Shown here piece after piece: positions 50,292-60,038 of a stretch of 64,000 bases of DNA. A program made the position numbers and the translations under genes. The notes under the pieces were generated by a model. It did not search any database. It was not told where the DNA came from and saw nothing but the letters and a program-made list of their open reading frames with translations. The DNA comes from CAWBLP01 sp963789495. GTDB taxonomy: Bacteria > Pseudomonadota > Alphaproteobacteria > Acetobacterales > Acetobacteraceae. The stretch lies in contig CAWBLP010000012.1 of the NCBI GenBank assembly GCA_963789495.1, forward strand, positions 124,001-188,000. The letters run 5' to 3'. The number at the start of each line of letters is the position of its first letter. The stretch's first letter is position 1.

Positions 50292-50610
50292 GGCATGTCC
50301 TTTCGCGCTGCCCTGTTATCCTAAACAGAGTTTCGTCATCGGTGCCACGACGTTGCTGCACGGATTGGCGCCGGTCCGGCGCCTCGCCGGCGGAACCACC
50401 ATTGCACATGACGCAGGCAGCGCGCGCCTACGCATGCGCCATTTGCATTGATGCGGGCAACCTGCGGCAAATATACTTTGAGCTGTCTCCGTTTTCGCAC
50501 GTAAACACGCTTGTTGGGACTGGACTTGTACCATCCTGCGTCGTCTTATGCGTCGCAATAACCTGCACCGGGGCAGGCGGCCGGATCACGGCCGTCAGAA
50601 GGAGAGAATC
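50292..50610. other. Divergent control region of the amidohydrolase and ABC genes
   Basis: About 320 bp between the amidohydrolase start and the substrate-binding protein start. No gene is supported. It carries the promoter at 50448-50477 for the ABC operon; the amidohydrolase promoter must also lie here. Confidence 0.5.
50448..50477 (+). promoter_or_regulatory. Predicted sigma-70 promoter of the peptide-type ABC operon
   Basis: TTGATG (50448-50453) and TATACT (50472-50477) are 18 bases apart. It faces the substrate-binding gene, which would have a leader of about 125 bases. Confidence 0.5.
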
Positions 50611-52108
50611 ATGCAACTTACGCGACGCGGCCTGATCGGCAGCACATTGGTGATGGCAGCCGTTCGACCGGCCTTTGCCGCGTCCGCAGTCCTGCGCATC
50701 GGAATCAGCGCGTCGCTGACCCGACTCGATCCGATGACGACGACAATCGGCGATGAGGTACATCTACGACAATCTGGTGTTCAACGGCCTGACGCGCATG
50801 CGCGAGGATCTGACCATCGAGCCCGACCTGGCGGCGAGCTGGAGCTACAGCGATGACCTGAAGGAGTGGACATTTCCGCTGCGCCACGGCGTGCTGTTCC
50901 ACAACGGGCGGGAAATGATTGCCGACGACGTCATCGCCTTCTTTCATCGGCTGCTCGATCCGAAGAACAGCGCGCCGTCGCGCAGCAACTACGAGATGAT
51001 CGAGTCGATGAGTGCGCCGGACTCCCACACCGTGGTGTTCGAGCTGAAATATCCCTACGGTGGCTTTGCTGAAATCCTGTCGGACCGCCAGGTGAAGATC
51101 ACACCGCGCGACCTGGTGGACCAGATGAACACGCATCCGGTGGGCACCGGCCCGTTCATGTTCCAAAGCTACACACCCAGCGACCGCATGGTGCTGGTAA
51201 AGAACCCGCATTACTTCGAGCCCGGCCTGCCGAAGCTGGACGGCGTGGAGCTGCGCATCATTCCGGAAATGAGCGTCAAGATCTCCGCATTGCAGGCCGG
51301 CGATATCGACGTGGTCTGGGACCTGCCGCTGGATCAGGTGAAGCAGCTCGGCGGCCATTCCAATCTGCGCGTGGAAAGCGTGCCGACCGCATCCTGGGAT
51401 GGCGCGATCATGAACAATGCCATTCCGCCCTTCAACGATGTGCGTGTCCGCCGCGCGTTCAACATGGCGGTGGATCGCGCCGACATCGTGGAACTGACAT
51501 TGTTCGGTCAGGGTGCGCCCACGATCAGCCCGATCCCCCCAACCCATCCATTCTACGCCACCGACATCAAGCTCGGCGCGGCCGACCCCGCTGGCGCTCG
51601 CAAGCTTCTCGCCGAGGCCGGCCACCCGAACGGCATCAAGATCCCGATCATCGTGCCGGTCGGCCGTCCGGTGCGCGAGCGTCTGGGTGTCACGTTGCAA
51701 CAATTGCTGGCGCCCGCCGGCTTCGACCTGCAGGTGCAGCGGGTGCCGTTCGCCAGCTACAGCGCCGAAGTCTCCGGCAAGGCGCCGCTGTTCGTCGACG
51801 GGTATTTTGCACGACCGACCATCGACACCAGTACGTACCCGTTCCTGCATTCCAAAGGAAGCTGGAACGCGCGGCTGTGGCACTACAACAATCCCGCGGT
51901 GGACAAGGCGCTCGACGCAGCGCGGCTGACCGGCGATCCGGCCAAGCAGAAGCAGGAATACATCGCCCTGCAGCATGGATTGTATGACGATCCGCCCGGT
52001 CTGTTCGCCTACGCCGTGAACTTCGCCTGCGGCTATGGCAAGAACGTGCAGAACCTGAAGACGCATCCGATGCGCTGGTTCGACCTGCGTCACACGACGC
52101 TTGGCTGA
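50611..52108 (+). pseudogene. ABC substrate-binding protein (peptide/nickel, SBP family 5), frameshifted
   Basis: The true start is the ATG at 50611 with AAGGAGAGAATC upstream. It opens with a signal peptide (MQLTRRGLIGSTLVMAAVRP and FAASAVL) and RIGISASLTRLDPMTTTIGDE. An extra base near 50756 then breaks the frame, and the rest reads on from RYIYDNLVFNGLTRMRED in another frame, ending at 52108 with about 450 residues. The family-5 motif HGVLFHNGREMIADDV and FDLRHTTLG tail fit. It binds a peptide or amide-type ligand for the permeases downstream. As the frame breaks between signal and mature domain, a real mutation would abolish export. The break is probably a sequencing slip. Confidence 0.82.
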
Positions 52109-52151
52109 CCGTGATCGCGACCATCGGCGGCCAGGCAGCTGACGCATCCCG

Positions 52152-53111
52152 ATGACCGGGTTCGTGTTGCGGCGCCTGCTGGCCGTTGTCGGTATTCTCT
52201 GGGCGATGTCGGTGCTGATCTTTGCGATCATCCACATCCTGCCTGGCAACGTTGCCTACACGATCCTGGGTGAGTATGCGACGCCGGCATCCATCGGGGC
52301 GCTGGAAGCGAAGCTCGGACTGAACGATCCGCTGCCGCTGCAATACTGGCACTGGCTGACCGCCATGCTGCACGGCGACCTCGGTCAGTCCCTCACGATG
52401 GACCGCCCGGCCGCGCCGGTGCTGTTCGATGCCCTGGGCCGGTCCGCCATTCTGGCCGGCATCAGCTTTGTGCTCGTCGCGGTCTTGGGGATCGGCGCCG
52501 GGGTCTATGCCGCCACGCACAAGGACCAGACGTCCGATCGCGCGCTGGCACTGGCGCAGTTCCTGTTCATCGCAGTGCCCGAATTCTTCTGGGCCATACT
52601 GGCGATCCTGCTGTTCGCATCGTGGCTGCATTGGCTGCCGGCCACCGGCTATGCGCCGCTGGACCAGGCCGGGTTCGGCGCCTGGCTCGCCCATCTGATC
52701 CTTCCGGTGACGGTCCTGACCCTGGGCCTGACCGCTCATGTTTCGCGGCTGACACGCTCCACGATGATGGAGACGCTGGAGAGCCGTTACATCCTCGCCG
52801 CCTATGCCAAAGGCCTGCCGCGCTGGCTGGTGTTGCGTCGCCACGCGCTGCGCAATGCATTGCCTCCCACCATCACCATCCTCGCGATCGATGCCGGAAT
52901 TCTGATCGGCGGCATCGTCGTGGTGGAGACGGTGTTCGCTTATCCGGGCCTCGGGCGTCTGTTGGTCTACGCGATCGAGCGGCGCGACCTGCCGCTGCTG
53001 CAAGCCGGAATGATGGTGCTGACCGCGATCTATGCGGTGGCGAACCTGATCGCCGATCTCAGCTATGCACTGCTGAATCCGCGGATTCGCTACAGCCGCG
53101 CTGCCGCATGA
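52152..53111 (+). CDS. ABC permease, DppB type
   Basis: 319 residues with six hydrophobic segments, starting MTGFVLRRLLAVVGILWAMS, the standard DppB/OppB opening. HILPGNVAYTILGEYATPAS and RLTRSTMMETLESRYILAAY, AKGLPRWLVLRRHALRNAL (EAA motif) follow. It forms half of the channel of a peptide/nickel-type importer. Its stop overlaps the next permease by four bases. Confidence 0.92.
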   Translation: MTGFVLRRLLAVVGILWAMSVLIFAIIHILPGNVAYTILGEYATPASIGALEAKLGLNDPLPLQYWHWLTAMLHGDLGQSLTMDRPAAPVLFDALGRSAILAGISFVLVAVLGIGAGVYAATHKDQTSDRALALAQFLFIAVPEFFWAILAILLFASWLHWLPATGYAPLDQAGFGAWLAHLILPVTVLTLGLTAHVSRLTRSTMMETLESRYILAAYAKGLPRWLVLRRHALRNALPPTITILAIDAGILIGGIVVVETVFAYPGLGRLLVYAIERRDLPLLQAGMMVLTAIYAVANLIADLSYALLNPRIRYSRAAA

Positions 53112-53953
53112 GCGGCGCCGTGCTGATGCGGCGCAGATGGACGAGTCCGCTATGGGTGGGGGGCGCCGTCGTCGCGGCCGTCATCGTGCTGGCGATCATC
53201 GGTCCGTGGATTGCGCCCTATGACCCGACCGCCTTCGCGGTGCGCCTGCGCTTCCATCCGCCATCGCTGCTGCATCCGTTCGGCACCGATGAGTTCGGCC
53301 GCGACGTGCTCTCCCGCGTGCTCACCGGCGCGCATTACTCGCTCGCCATCGGCTTCGGCGCGATGGCGATCAGCGTCGTGGCTGGCGTGCCGCTGGGGCT
53401 GCTCGCCGCGTTCAGTCGCGGCATTGTCGAAGCGGTGATCATGCGCAGCGTGGACCTGCTGATCTCGTTGCCGCCGATCCTGCTGGGCCTGCTGATCCTG
53501 GCGGTGACACCGCCCAACACGGTGAAGACGATTTTCGCTGTCGGTCTGATCTACATTCCGATTTTGACGCGGCTTACCCGCTCGGTCGCCCTTGGCCTGT
53601 TGGAGGAGGATTTCGTCGAGGCCGCCCGCGCACGCGGCGAAGGCGCAGTATCGATCCTGGCACGCGAGATTCTGCCCAACGCCTGGCCACCGATCATCGT
53701 GGAAAGCGGGTTGCGCGTCACCTTCGCGATCCTGCTTGGCTCGTCACTGTCCTTCCTCGGCCTGGGTCCGCAGCCGCCGAGCAGCGAATGGGGATTGATG
53801 ATTGCGGAAAGCCGGCAGTTCATCGAACAGGCACCGTGGATCGGTTTGGCGCCAGGTCTGAGCCTGTGCGCATTGCTGGTCGCCGTGAACCTGTTTGGCG
53901 AAGGTCTGCGCGAACATCTGGACCCTCGGATGCGAGGCCGCGGCGATGGTTGA
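53108..53953 (+). CDS. ABC permease, DppC type
   Basis: 281 residues from the ATG that overlaps the dppB-type stop. FGTDEFGRDVLSRVLTGAHY is the DppC/OppC hallmark, and FVEAARARGEGAVSILAREI, LPNAWPPIIVESGL is the EAA loop. Six hydrophobic segments. It partners the DppB-type protein upstream. The fused ATPase gene begins eight bases before its stop. Confidence 0.92.
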   Translation: MSGAVLMRRRWTSPLWVGGAVVAAVIVLAIIGPWIAPYDPTAFAVRLRFHPPSLLHPFGTDEFGRDVLSRVLTGAHYSLAIGFGAMAISVVAGVPLGLLAAFSRGIVEAVIMRSVDLLISLPPILLGLLILAVTPPNTVKTIFAVGLIYIPILTRLTRSVALGLLEEDFVEAARARGEGAVSILAREILPNAWPPIIVESGLRVTFAILLGSSLSFLGLGPQPPSSEWGLMIAESRQFIEQAPWIGLAPGLSLCALLVAVNLFGEGLREHLDPRMRGRGDG

Positions 53954-56015
53954 ATTTTCGGTCGTAGAGCCGCCGCTGCATGAGGCGTCTGCCCCGTCCG
54001 AGACGATGCTGCATGTCCAGGACCTGTCCGTCACCTACTCCACGGCGCGCGGCGGCGTACGCGCGCTCGATCGCACATCATTCTCGATTCCGCGCGGCCA
54101 GGTGATGGGATTGGTCGGCGAGTCCGGATCCGGCAAATCCACCGTCGTACTCGCCCTGCTCGGTCTGCTCGGCCCGTCCGCTCAAGTGCAGGCCACAACA
54201 ATGGATTTCCACGGCCACGATCTGTTGCGTGATCCGGTTTCCCCGCGCGGCCGGCGCATCGGCGTGGTGTTTCAGGACCCATCTTCCGTGTTGAACCCAT
54301 CGCTGCCGATCGGGCTGCAGGTCGCGGAACCATTGATGGTGCATCGGCACATGTCGCGCGCCGCGGCATTTGAACGTGCGACCAGCCTGTTGGCCGAAAC
54401 CGGCATCCGACGCGCCACCGAGGTGATGCGCGCCTATCCTCACCAATTATCCGGCGGGATGAAGCAACGCGCGGTCATCGCATCCGCACTGGCCGTCGAG
54501 CCGGACCTGCTGCTGCTGGACGAGCCGACCACGGCTTTGGATGTGACGGTCGAAGCGCAGATTCTCGATCTGCTGGAGCAGCTTCGCACCAGCCGTGGCC
54601 TGACGATGCTGCTGGTCAGTCACAATTTGGGAATCGTGGACCGCATCTGCGACGGGCTGACCGTGCTGTATGCGGGCCGCACCGTGGAATCCGGTCCGGC
54701 AACGCAATTGCTGCGACAGCCGCAGCATCCCTACACGCGCGGGCTGCTGGGCGCACTGCCACGTCCCGACCAGGCGCATCCCGGCCGGCTGGTGCCGATT
54801 CCCGGCAACCTGCCGGACCTGATCGATCCCGATCCTGGCTGCAATTTTCGTCCGCGCTGTCCGTTCGCCGTGGCATCCTGCGCCGAACCGCAAGCACTGG
54901 CAGCGACAGCGCCGGAGCATCTGGTGCGCTGCCATCGTGCCGATGTCACCGCTGGATTGGCCTGGCCCGTGTTGGACCATGAGGCCGCACCACAAACGCC
55001 GCCGGACCGGACCCAAAGCCTGCTGGAAGCAACGGCACTCAGCCGCGCCTTTCGCAGTGGCGGCGCGCTGGCCAGATTGCTGGGACGCGGCAGCGCTCCG
55101 GTGCAGGCCGTCGATGGGATATCCATCACGTTGCACGCCGGCGAGACCCTGGGGCTTGTCGGAGAATCCGGTTGCGGCAAGTCCACCCTCGGCCGGTTGA
55201 TGCTGCGGCTGATCCGTTCGGACTCCGGATCGCTGCGCTTTGCTGGCGCCGACTTGCCGGACAAGCCGGACCTGGACTTCCGCCGGCGCGCGCAGATCGT
55301 GTTCCAGAATCCGGATACCTCGCTCAATCCACGCCATACCGTCGATACCATCTTGCGCCGACCGCTGCATCGCTTCGGCCTAGCACGGGGTGACGCAGCG
55401 ACGCAGGAGGTGGAGCGACTGCTGGAGCTGGTGCGCTTGCCCTCCGCCTATCGCACCCGCTATCCGCATCAGCTTTCCGGCGGCGAAAAGCAGCGCATCG
55501 GCATCGCCCGCGCCTTGGCAACGCGGCCGGATTTCTTGGTCTGCGATGAGGCGGTGTCCGCGCTGGACGTCTCCGTGCAGGCGGCGGTGCTGAATCTGTT
55601 GGCGGACCTACGTGACCGGCTGGGCGTCGCCTATCTGTTCATAAGTCACGACATCGGCGTGATCGCCCATATCGCCGAACGCGTTGCGGTGATGTATCGC
55701 GGCCGCCTGGTTGAAGAAGGCCCCACCGCGCTGGTGCTGCGTCCGCCTTACCACCCCTACACGGAGGCGCTGCTATCCGCCGTTCCGATGGTGGGCATGC
55801 GCGGTCGCAGTGCGGCACGCATCCGGCTTGCCGGTGATGCCGTAGATGCGCAGATCGGCGCGGGCTGCTGCTTTGCCTCACGCTGCCCGCGTCGCATCGG
55901 CCCAGTGTGCGACACCACGCCGCCGCCGCTGCAGAGCTCCGGCGAAGGTCACCGTATCGCCTGCCACATTCCGCTGTCGGAGCTTGCAGCCGTGCCACCC
56001 GCGCTGAACGTTTGA
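53946..56015 (+). CDS. Fused DppD-DppF ABC ATPase
   Basis: 689 residues containing two ATPase halves. The first (about 20-330) has Walker A GESGSGKST, signature YPHQLSGGMKQRAVIASAL, Walker B DLLLLDEPTTALDV and the oligopeptide-type C-terminal Cys cluster (CNFRPRCPFAVASCAEP). The second (about 365-689) has Walker A GESGCGKST, signature HQLSGGEKQRIGIARAL, Walker B DFLVCDEAVSALDV and another Cys motif (CCFASRCPRRIGPVC). Walker B reads DEA rather than DEP in the second half; the Glu is kept. It energises the DppB/C-type permeases encoded just upstream. Confidence 0.93.
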   Translation: MVEFSVVEPPLHEASAPSETMLHVQDLSVTYSTARGGVRALDRTSFSIPRGQVMGLVGESGSGKSTVVLALLGLLGPSAQVQATTMDFHGHDLLRDPVSPRGRRIGVVFQDPSSVLNPSLPIGLQVAEPLMVHRHMSRAAAFERATSLLAETGIRRATEVMRAYPHQLSGGMKQRAVIASALAVEPDLLLLDEPTTALDVTVEAQILDLLEQLRTSRGLTMLLVSHNLGIVDRICDGLTVLYAGRTVESGPATQLLRQPQHPYTRGLLGALPRPDQAHPGRLVPIPGNLPDLIDPDPGCNFRPRCPFAVASCAEPQALAATAPEHLVRCHRADVTAGLAWPVLDHEAAPQTPPDRTQSLLEATALSRAFRSGGALARLLGRGSAPVQAVDGISITLHAGETLGLVGESGCGKSTLGRLMLRLIRSDSGSLRFAGADLPDKPDLDFRRRAQIVFQNPDTSLNPRHTVDTILRRPLHRFGLARGDAATQEVERLLELVRLPSAYRTRYPHQLSGGEKQRIGIARALATRPDFLVCDEAVSALDVSVQAAVLNLLADLRDRLGVAYLFISHDIGVIAHIAERVAVMYRGRLVEEGPTALVLRPPYHPYTEALLSAVPMVGMRGRSAARIRLAGDAVDAQIGAGCCFASRCPRRIGPVCDTTPPPLQSSGEGHRIACHIPLSELAAVPPALNV

Positions 56016-56018
56016 CCG

Positions 56019-57317
56019 TCACCCGCCGGCGATGCGTCGCCCCTGCTCCGGCGATACCGATGCCGGCAAATCCGGATCCGTGCAGGCAGCCAGCGCAAGT
56101 GCCGCTGCGATAGTGGCGGCGGTCTTCAGCTCATGCACATGGACCTTGTCCGGCGTGTCCGCTGCGGTCAGCAGGAAGCGCATGGCAGATTGCGGCTGGT
56201 CGAATCCGGCGCACAGCCGCAGCGCCGGAATGCCGTTGCGCACGAAATTCGCATGGTCGGAATTCGACATGAAGCCATGATGCAGCCCGACGGCGAGGCC
56301 GGACAATGCCAGGGCGCGACTGACAAATTCCGCAACGCCCGGAAATCCGCCGGTGATGGCCGTGAGCCTGGCATCTCCGGCGACCGAGTCCAGGTTGAGA
56401 TTGAACGCGATCTGTGCCCGTGCCTGCGGGTCCATGATTTCCAGGTGAGTGCGTGACCCGATCAGCGCCCATTCCTCTACGGTGAACAGGGCGAGCTCCA
56501 ATCCGCGCGGCAAGGTCGGCACGATATCGCACAACGCTTCCGCCGCGGCGATCGCCGCAATCACACCCGATGCGTTGTCGATCGCGGAGCGTGCCGGGTC
56601 ATGCCCGTCATAATGTGCCGATAGCACCACGCGCGTTCCACCGGTACCGGGAATGGCCGCAAACAGATTTTCCGCGACCGACGCGCTGAACTGGCCTGCC
56701 GTATGCAGTGTCACCGACTGGCCTGCGCAGGCAGACAATGCGGCACCCACTTCGTTGCTCACGCCAGCGGCCGGAATATGCCCCGCGCCGCCATCGCCGG
56801 ACGAACCGGTGACGGGAAGGCCGCCCGGTTCGTGATTGGCGATCAGAAATCCGACCGCTCCCGCTGCGCGTGCGGCATCGTATTTTCGCCGGCGATGGAA
56901 GTGGTTCGTGCCCATCATGAATTCGTGCTGCACCAGAACGATCGCGCCGCGCACCGCTTCGCCGGCGCGCGCCAAGTCGTCGGCTGCACCGCGCCCAAGA
57001 TCGATCAGCCGGCCGGTCAGGCCCTGCGCCGGCGTGGATGGCGTGCGCACCAGGCCAAGCGCGGGCAGCACGCGTCCATCCGGCACGGCAATGGACGCCT
57101 CACCGCGGGTCCATCCGCGGTACTCCACCTTGCCGCGCATCACCGCCGCGCCAGTCGCTTCCCGCATGCGAGTCGCAAGAAATTCACGGGCACGCGCCTC
57201 GCTTGCGGTGCCGGCAAAGCGGCCGCCGCATGCGCAGAGCGCCGAAAAGTCCGCCATGATGCGGGTGGACGTCCAGATCCGGCCGATGACGTTGCCGAGT
57301 TCCTGCATCGGACTCAT
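56019..57317 (-). CDS. M28 family metallopeptidase with PA domain
   Basis: 432 residues from the ATG at 57317. A protease-associated domain (about 100-235) sits before the M28 zinc domain. The zinc and catalytic residues show in VLSAHYDGHDPARSAIDNAS (His, Asp), LFTVEEWALIGSRTH (Glu-Glu), AFNLNLDSVAGDARL (Asp) and HHGFMSNSDHANF (His). No clear signal peptide, so it is probably cytoplasmic. It converges on the ABC ATPase gene with a 3-base gap and is divergent from an M20 peptidase. Both may act on compounds imported by the ABC system. Confidence 0.88.
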   Translation of the reverse strand: MSPMQELGNVIGRIWTSTRIMADFSALCACGGRFAGTASEARAREFLATRMREATGAAVMRGKVEYRGWTRGEASIAVPDGRVLPALGLVRTPSTPAQGLTGRLIDLGRGAADDLARAGEAVRGAIVLVQHEFMMGTNHFHRRRKYDAARAAGAVGFLIANHEPGGLPVTGSSGDGGAGHIPAAGVSNEVGAALSACAGQSVTLHTAGQFSASVAENLFAAIPGTGGTRVVLSAHYDGHDPARSAIDNASGVIAAIAAAEALCDIVPTLPRGLELALFTVEEWALIGSRTHLEIMDPQARAQIAFNLNLDSVAGDARLTAITGGFPGVAEFVSRALALSGLAVGLHHGFMSNSDHANFVRNGIPALRLCAGFDQPQSAMRFLLTAADTPDKVHVHELKTAATIAAALALAACTDPDLPASVSPEQGRRIAGG

Positions 57318-57385
57318 GAATGACCCCTGGCCTCCGCTGCATGCTCCGCGCAGTATCCCATCGGAGTCCCACGGAGGGAAATGGA

Positions 57386-58546
57386 ATGGTCGATCCGCGC
57401 ACGATCGCTGCGTCACTCACCGACGAGCTACCCGAGATTCTGGCCATGACGGAGCGTGTGGTGAACATCGACAGCGGCACCTATCACACGGCGGGGGTGA
57501 GCGCGGTGATCGATGTCTGGGCGGCGTTTCTCCGTGACAGCGGCTTCGAGGTTTCGCGCCGACCGTTGGCGGGGCGAGCGGACCAGATGACGGCGCGACG
57601 CGTCCTGGGAGACGGCAGGCATGTGCTGGTGCTCGGCCATGCGGACACGGTCTGGCCGGCCGGGACCGCTGCCGAGTGGCCGTTTCGTCGCGACGGCGAC
57701 TGGATCACCGGGCCTGGTGTCGGCGATATGAAAAGCTGCGTGGTCATGGCACTGCACGCGCTTCGCGGTCTGCTGCGCGAGCCGCCTCAAGGCGTCGGCT
57801 CCATCACCGTGCTGATTGTTCCCGATGAGGAAATCGGCAGTCCCGGAAGTCGTGGCTGGATCGAGGACGAAGCGCGGAAGGCGGATCTGTGCCTGACATT
57901 GGAACCCTGCCGCCCGGGGGGCGGTGTGGTGATCGGACGCGGCGCGGTCGGCGCGCTTTACATTCGCGCGAAGGGTGTGTCGGCTCATGCCGGATCGTCC
58001 CGCGCTCAAGGAGCGTCCGCCATCGCGGCCCTGGCGTCGATGGTTGCGCCGCTGGAAGCATTGACTGAGCCGGCGAACGGGATCAGCACGACGGTCGGTC
58101 TGTTCCATGGCGGCAGCGCGCGCCAGGTGGTGCCAAGCGAGGCGGAAATTCACCTGGACCTGCGCGCTGCGGACCAGGCAGGCGCAGATCGGCTGTTGTC
58201 CAGCGTGCGGCGCATTGCATCGACTCCACCGGCCGATACGCGCGTCCGCGTAACCGTCGAGGGTGGATTCTATCGCCCGGCATTTCCGACCATTCCTGCA
58301 ACGCGCCAATTGTTTGCGATGGCGCAGTCGATCTGCGCGGAGCTTGGTGCGCCGATCCATGACGTCGTATCGCCGGGCGGCTCCGATGGCAGTTTCGCAG
58401 CGGCGCTGAATATCCCGACACTGGATGGGCTGGGTCCGATCACCCATGACACCTGCAGCCTGCGGGAACGCGTCGAAGTGTCCAGCATTCCACAGCGCGG
58501 CGCCCTGTTCGCCAGCCTGATCATCGCCGCCGGACAGGGCCGATAG
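57386..58546 (+). CDS. M20 family metallopeptidase
   Basis: 386 residues, second M20 enzyme of the window. Metal ligands appear in VLGHADTVWPAG (His, Asp), GPGVGDMKSCV (Asp), VPDEEIGSPGSRGW (Glu-Glu), LTLEPCRPGG (Glu) and GLGPITHDTC (His). GGGA lies upstream of the ATG at 57386; an earlier ATG at 57381 is out of frame. Only 68 bp separate it from the M28 gene, so the two share a divergent promoter. It probably cleaves an amide or peptide bond of an acidic or aminoacyl compound. Confidence 0.9.
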   Translation: MVDPRTIAASLTDELPEILAMTERVVNIDSGTYHTAGVSAVIDVWAAFLRDSGFEVSRRPLAGRADQMTARRVLGDGRHVLVLGHADTVWPAGTAAEWPFRRDGDWITGPGVGDMKSCVVMALHALRGLLREPPQGVGSITVLIVPDEEIGSPGSRGWIEDEARKADLCLTLEPCRPGGGVVIGRGAVGALYIRAKGVSAHAGSSRAQGASAIAALASMVAPLEALTEPANGISTTVGLFHGGSARQVVPSEAEIHLDLRAADQAGADRLLSSVRRIASTPPADTRVRVTVEGGFYRPAFPTIPATRQLFAMAQSICAELGAPIHDVVSPGGSDGSFAAALNIPTLDGLGPITHDTCSLRERVEVSSIPQRGALFASLIIAAGQGR

Positions 58547-58730
58547 CGACCGTTCGTTGCGGCAGGTATCCAGCGCCTGTGCGATGCGAATGCTGACACC
58601 GGGTGGCATTCCCATCCGGCGGCATGACCGACTAGATCAGGCGGTATCCGCTGTTGATACGGCGCTTCTCCAGGACCGTGGCAGCGATCGCTTCGACCAG
58701 GGTGCTGTCGTCGTATGACCTGCCGACCGG

Positions 58731-60038
58731 TCAGGGGGATTGTAGATTTTCGCGCAGGGTGCGGCCCTGGTATTCGGTCCGGAATAGGCCGCGTCGCTGC
58801 AATTCGGGCACCACCAGGCGCACGAAGTCCTCGAACATGCCGGGAAAGACCGTGGGCCAGATGATGAAGCCATCACAGGCCTGATGGGTGAACCAGTCTT
58901 CCATGTGGTCCACGACCGTCGCGGCGGTGCCGGTCAACAGGCTGCGCGGACGTCTTGCGGCTTCAGCGAAGCTGATCCCGTCCGATGCAGCGAGCTGAAC
59001 CACTCGATCGTGCGATCCCTGGATACCCTGATTGCCCTGGGCATCGATCACGTCAGATTCGGTATGGTGCGCGGAGAGATCGACGCCAAGCAGCTGCGAA
59101 TTGCCCGCGAGCACCAGCTCCGGATCGCCGAGGGAATCGAGATAGGCGGCCTTTTCCTGTGCAATGGAATCGGTTTCACCCAGGACCACTGCGATGGACG
59201 GCAACACGGCGCAGGTGTCGGGGTTTCGGTCGTAGCCGAGCAAGCGCTGCTTGATGTCGGCGTAGAACGATTGGGCATCCTGCCTGGTATGCGGCGTACA
59301 GAAGATCGCCTCCGCCCAGCGCGCGGCAAAGTCCCGACCACGCGGCGACGCACCGGCTTGCAGGAACACGGGACGCACTTGCGGGCTTCGTGGGATGGAT
59401 AGCGGGCCGCGGGTGCGGACATGCCGACCGACGTAGTTCGCGTAGCGGACCTTGGATGCGTCCGCAAAGATGCCGCGTTCCCGATCGAGAACCAGGGCGT
59501 CGTCCTGCCAGCAATCCCACAGTGCGCAGCAGGCTTCCAGCACTTCGTCGGCGCGATCGTAGCGCTGGTCTTTGGGCGGAATTCCATCGTGTCCGAAATT
59601 GCGCGCCTCAAGATCCGTCGCCGATGTGACAATGTTCCAGGCGATACGACCCTTGCTGAGCAGGTCGAGCGAGCCGAGCGTGCGGGCAAGCCAGTATGGT
59701 GTCTGGAATGTGGTGGAGAGTGTTGCCCCCAGGCCGAGACGCGTCGTCACCCGCGCCATCAGCGGCAGGACGGCCAGCGGGTCCAGATAACTGATCTGGC
59801 CGCCAAACCCGAGATAGGTGCGGAAATGATTGCCATGAATGTCGGGCAGGCCGAACGTGTCGGCGAAGAATCCGGCGTCGAAGCAGCCGGCCTCCAACAC
59901 ACGTGCAAGATGCTCGTAGCGTTCCGGTTCGAAGATGTCGTGCAGGCTCGACGCCGGATGCCGCCACCCTCCGGCGTGGTTCGCCGTCGGACCGGTTTTC
60001 AAGTAGGCGACCAAATTCATGCGGCGTTGGGACGACAT
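58731..60038 (-). CDS. LLM-class flavin monooxygenase (NtaA/SnaA/DszA family)
   Basis: 435 residues, luciferase-like TIM barrel. MNLVAYLKTGPTANHAGGWR and EAGCFDAGFFADTFGLPD near the start, RLGLGATLSTTFQTPYWLAR, GRIAWNIVTSATDLEARNFG and PVFLQAGASPRGRDFAARWA are signatures of the nitrilotriacetate/dibenzothiophene monooxygenase group. It needs reduced FMN from a separate reductase; none is visible nearby. Members cleave C-N or C-S bonds. It stands close to the amide/peptide importer and may start breakdown of its substrate. After the stop, 33 more codons are open in frame (58730-58634), ending RRINSGYRLI, and look like an unrelated gene tail. Confidence 0.9.
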   Translation of the reverse strand: MSSQRRMNLVAYLKTGPTANHAGGWRHPASSLHDIFEPERYEHLARVLEAGCFDAGFFADTFGLPDIHGNHFRTYLGFGGQISYLDPLAVLPLMARVTTRLGLGATLSTTFQTPYWLARTLGSLDLLSKGRIAWNIVTSATDLEARNFGHDGIPPKDQRYDRADEVLEACCALWDCWQDDALVLDRERGIFADASKVRYANYVGRHVRTRGPLSIPRSPQVRPVFLQAGASPRGRDFAARWAEAIFCTPHTRQDAQSFYADIKQRLLGYDRNPDTCAVLPSIAVVLGETDSIAQEKAAYLDSLGDPELVLAGNSQLLGVDLSAHHTESDVIDAQGNQGIQGSHDRVVQLAASDGISFAEAARRPRSLLTGTAATVVDHMEDWFTHQACDGFIIWPTVFPGMFEDFVRLVVPELQRRGLFRTEYQGRTLRENLQSP

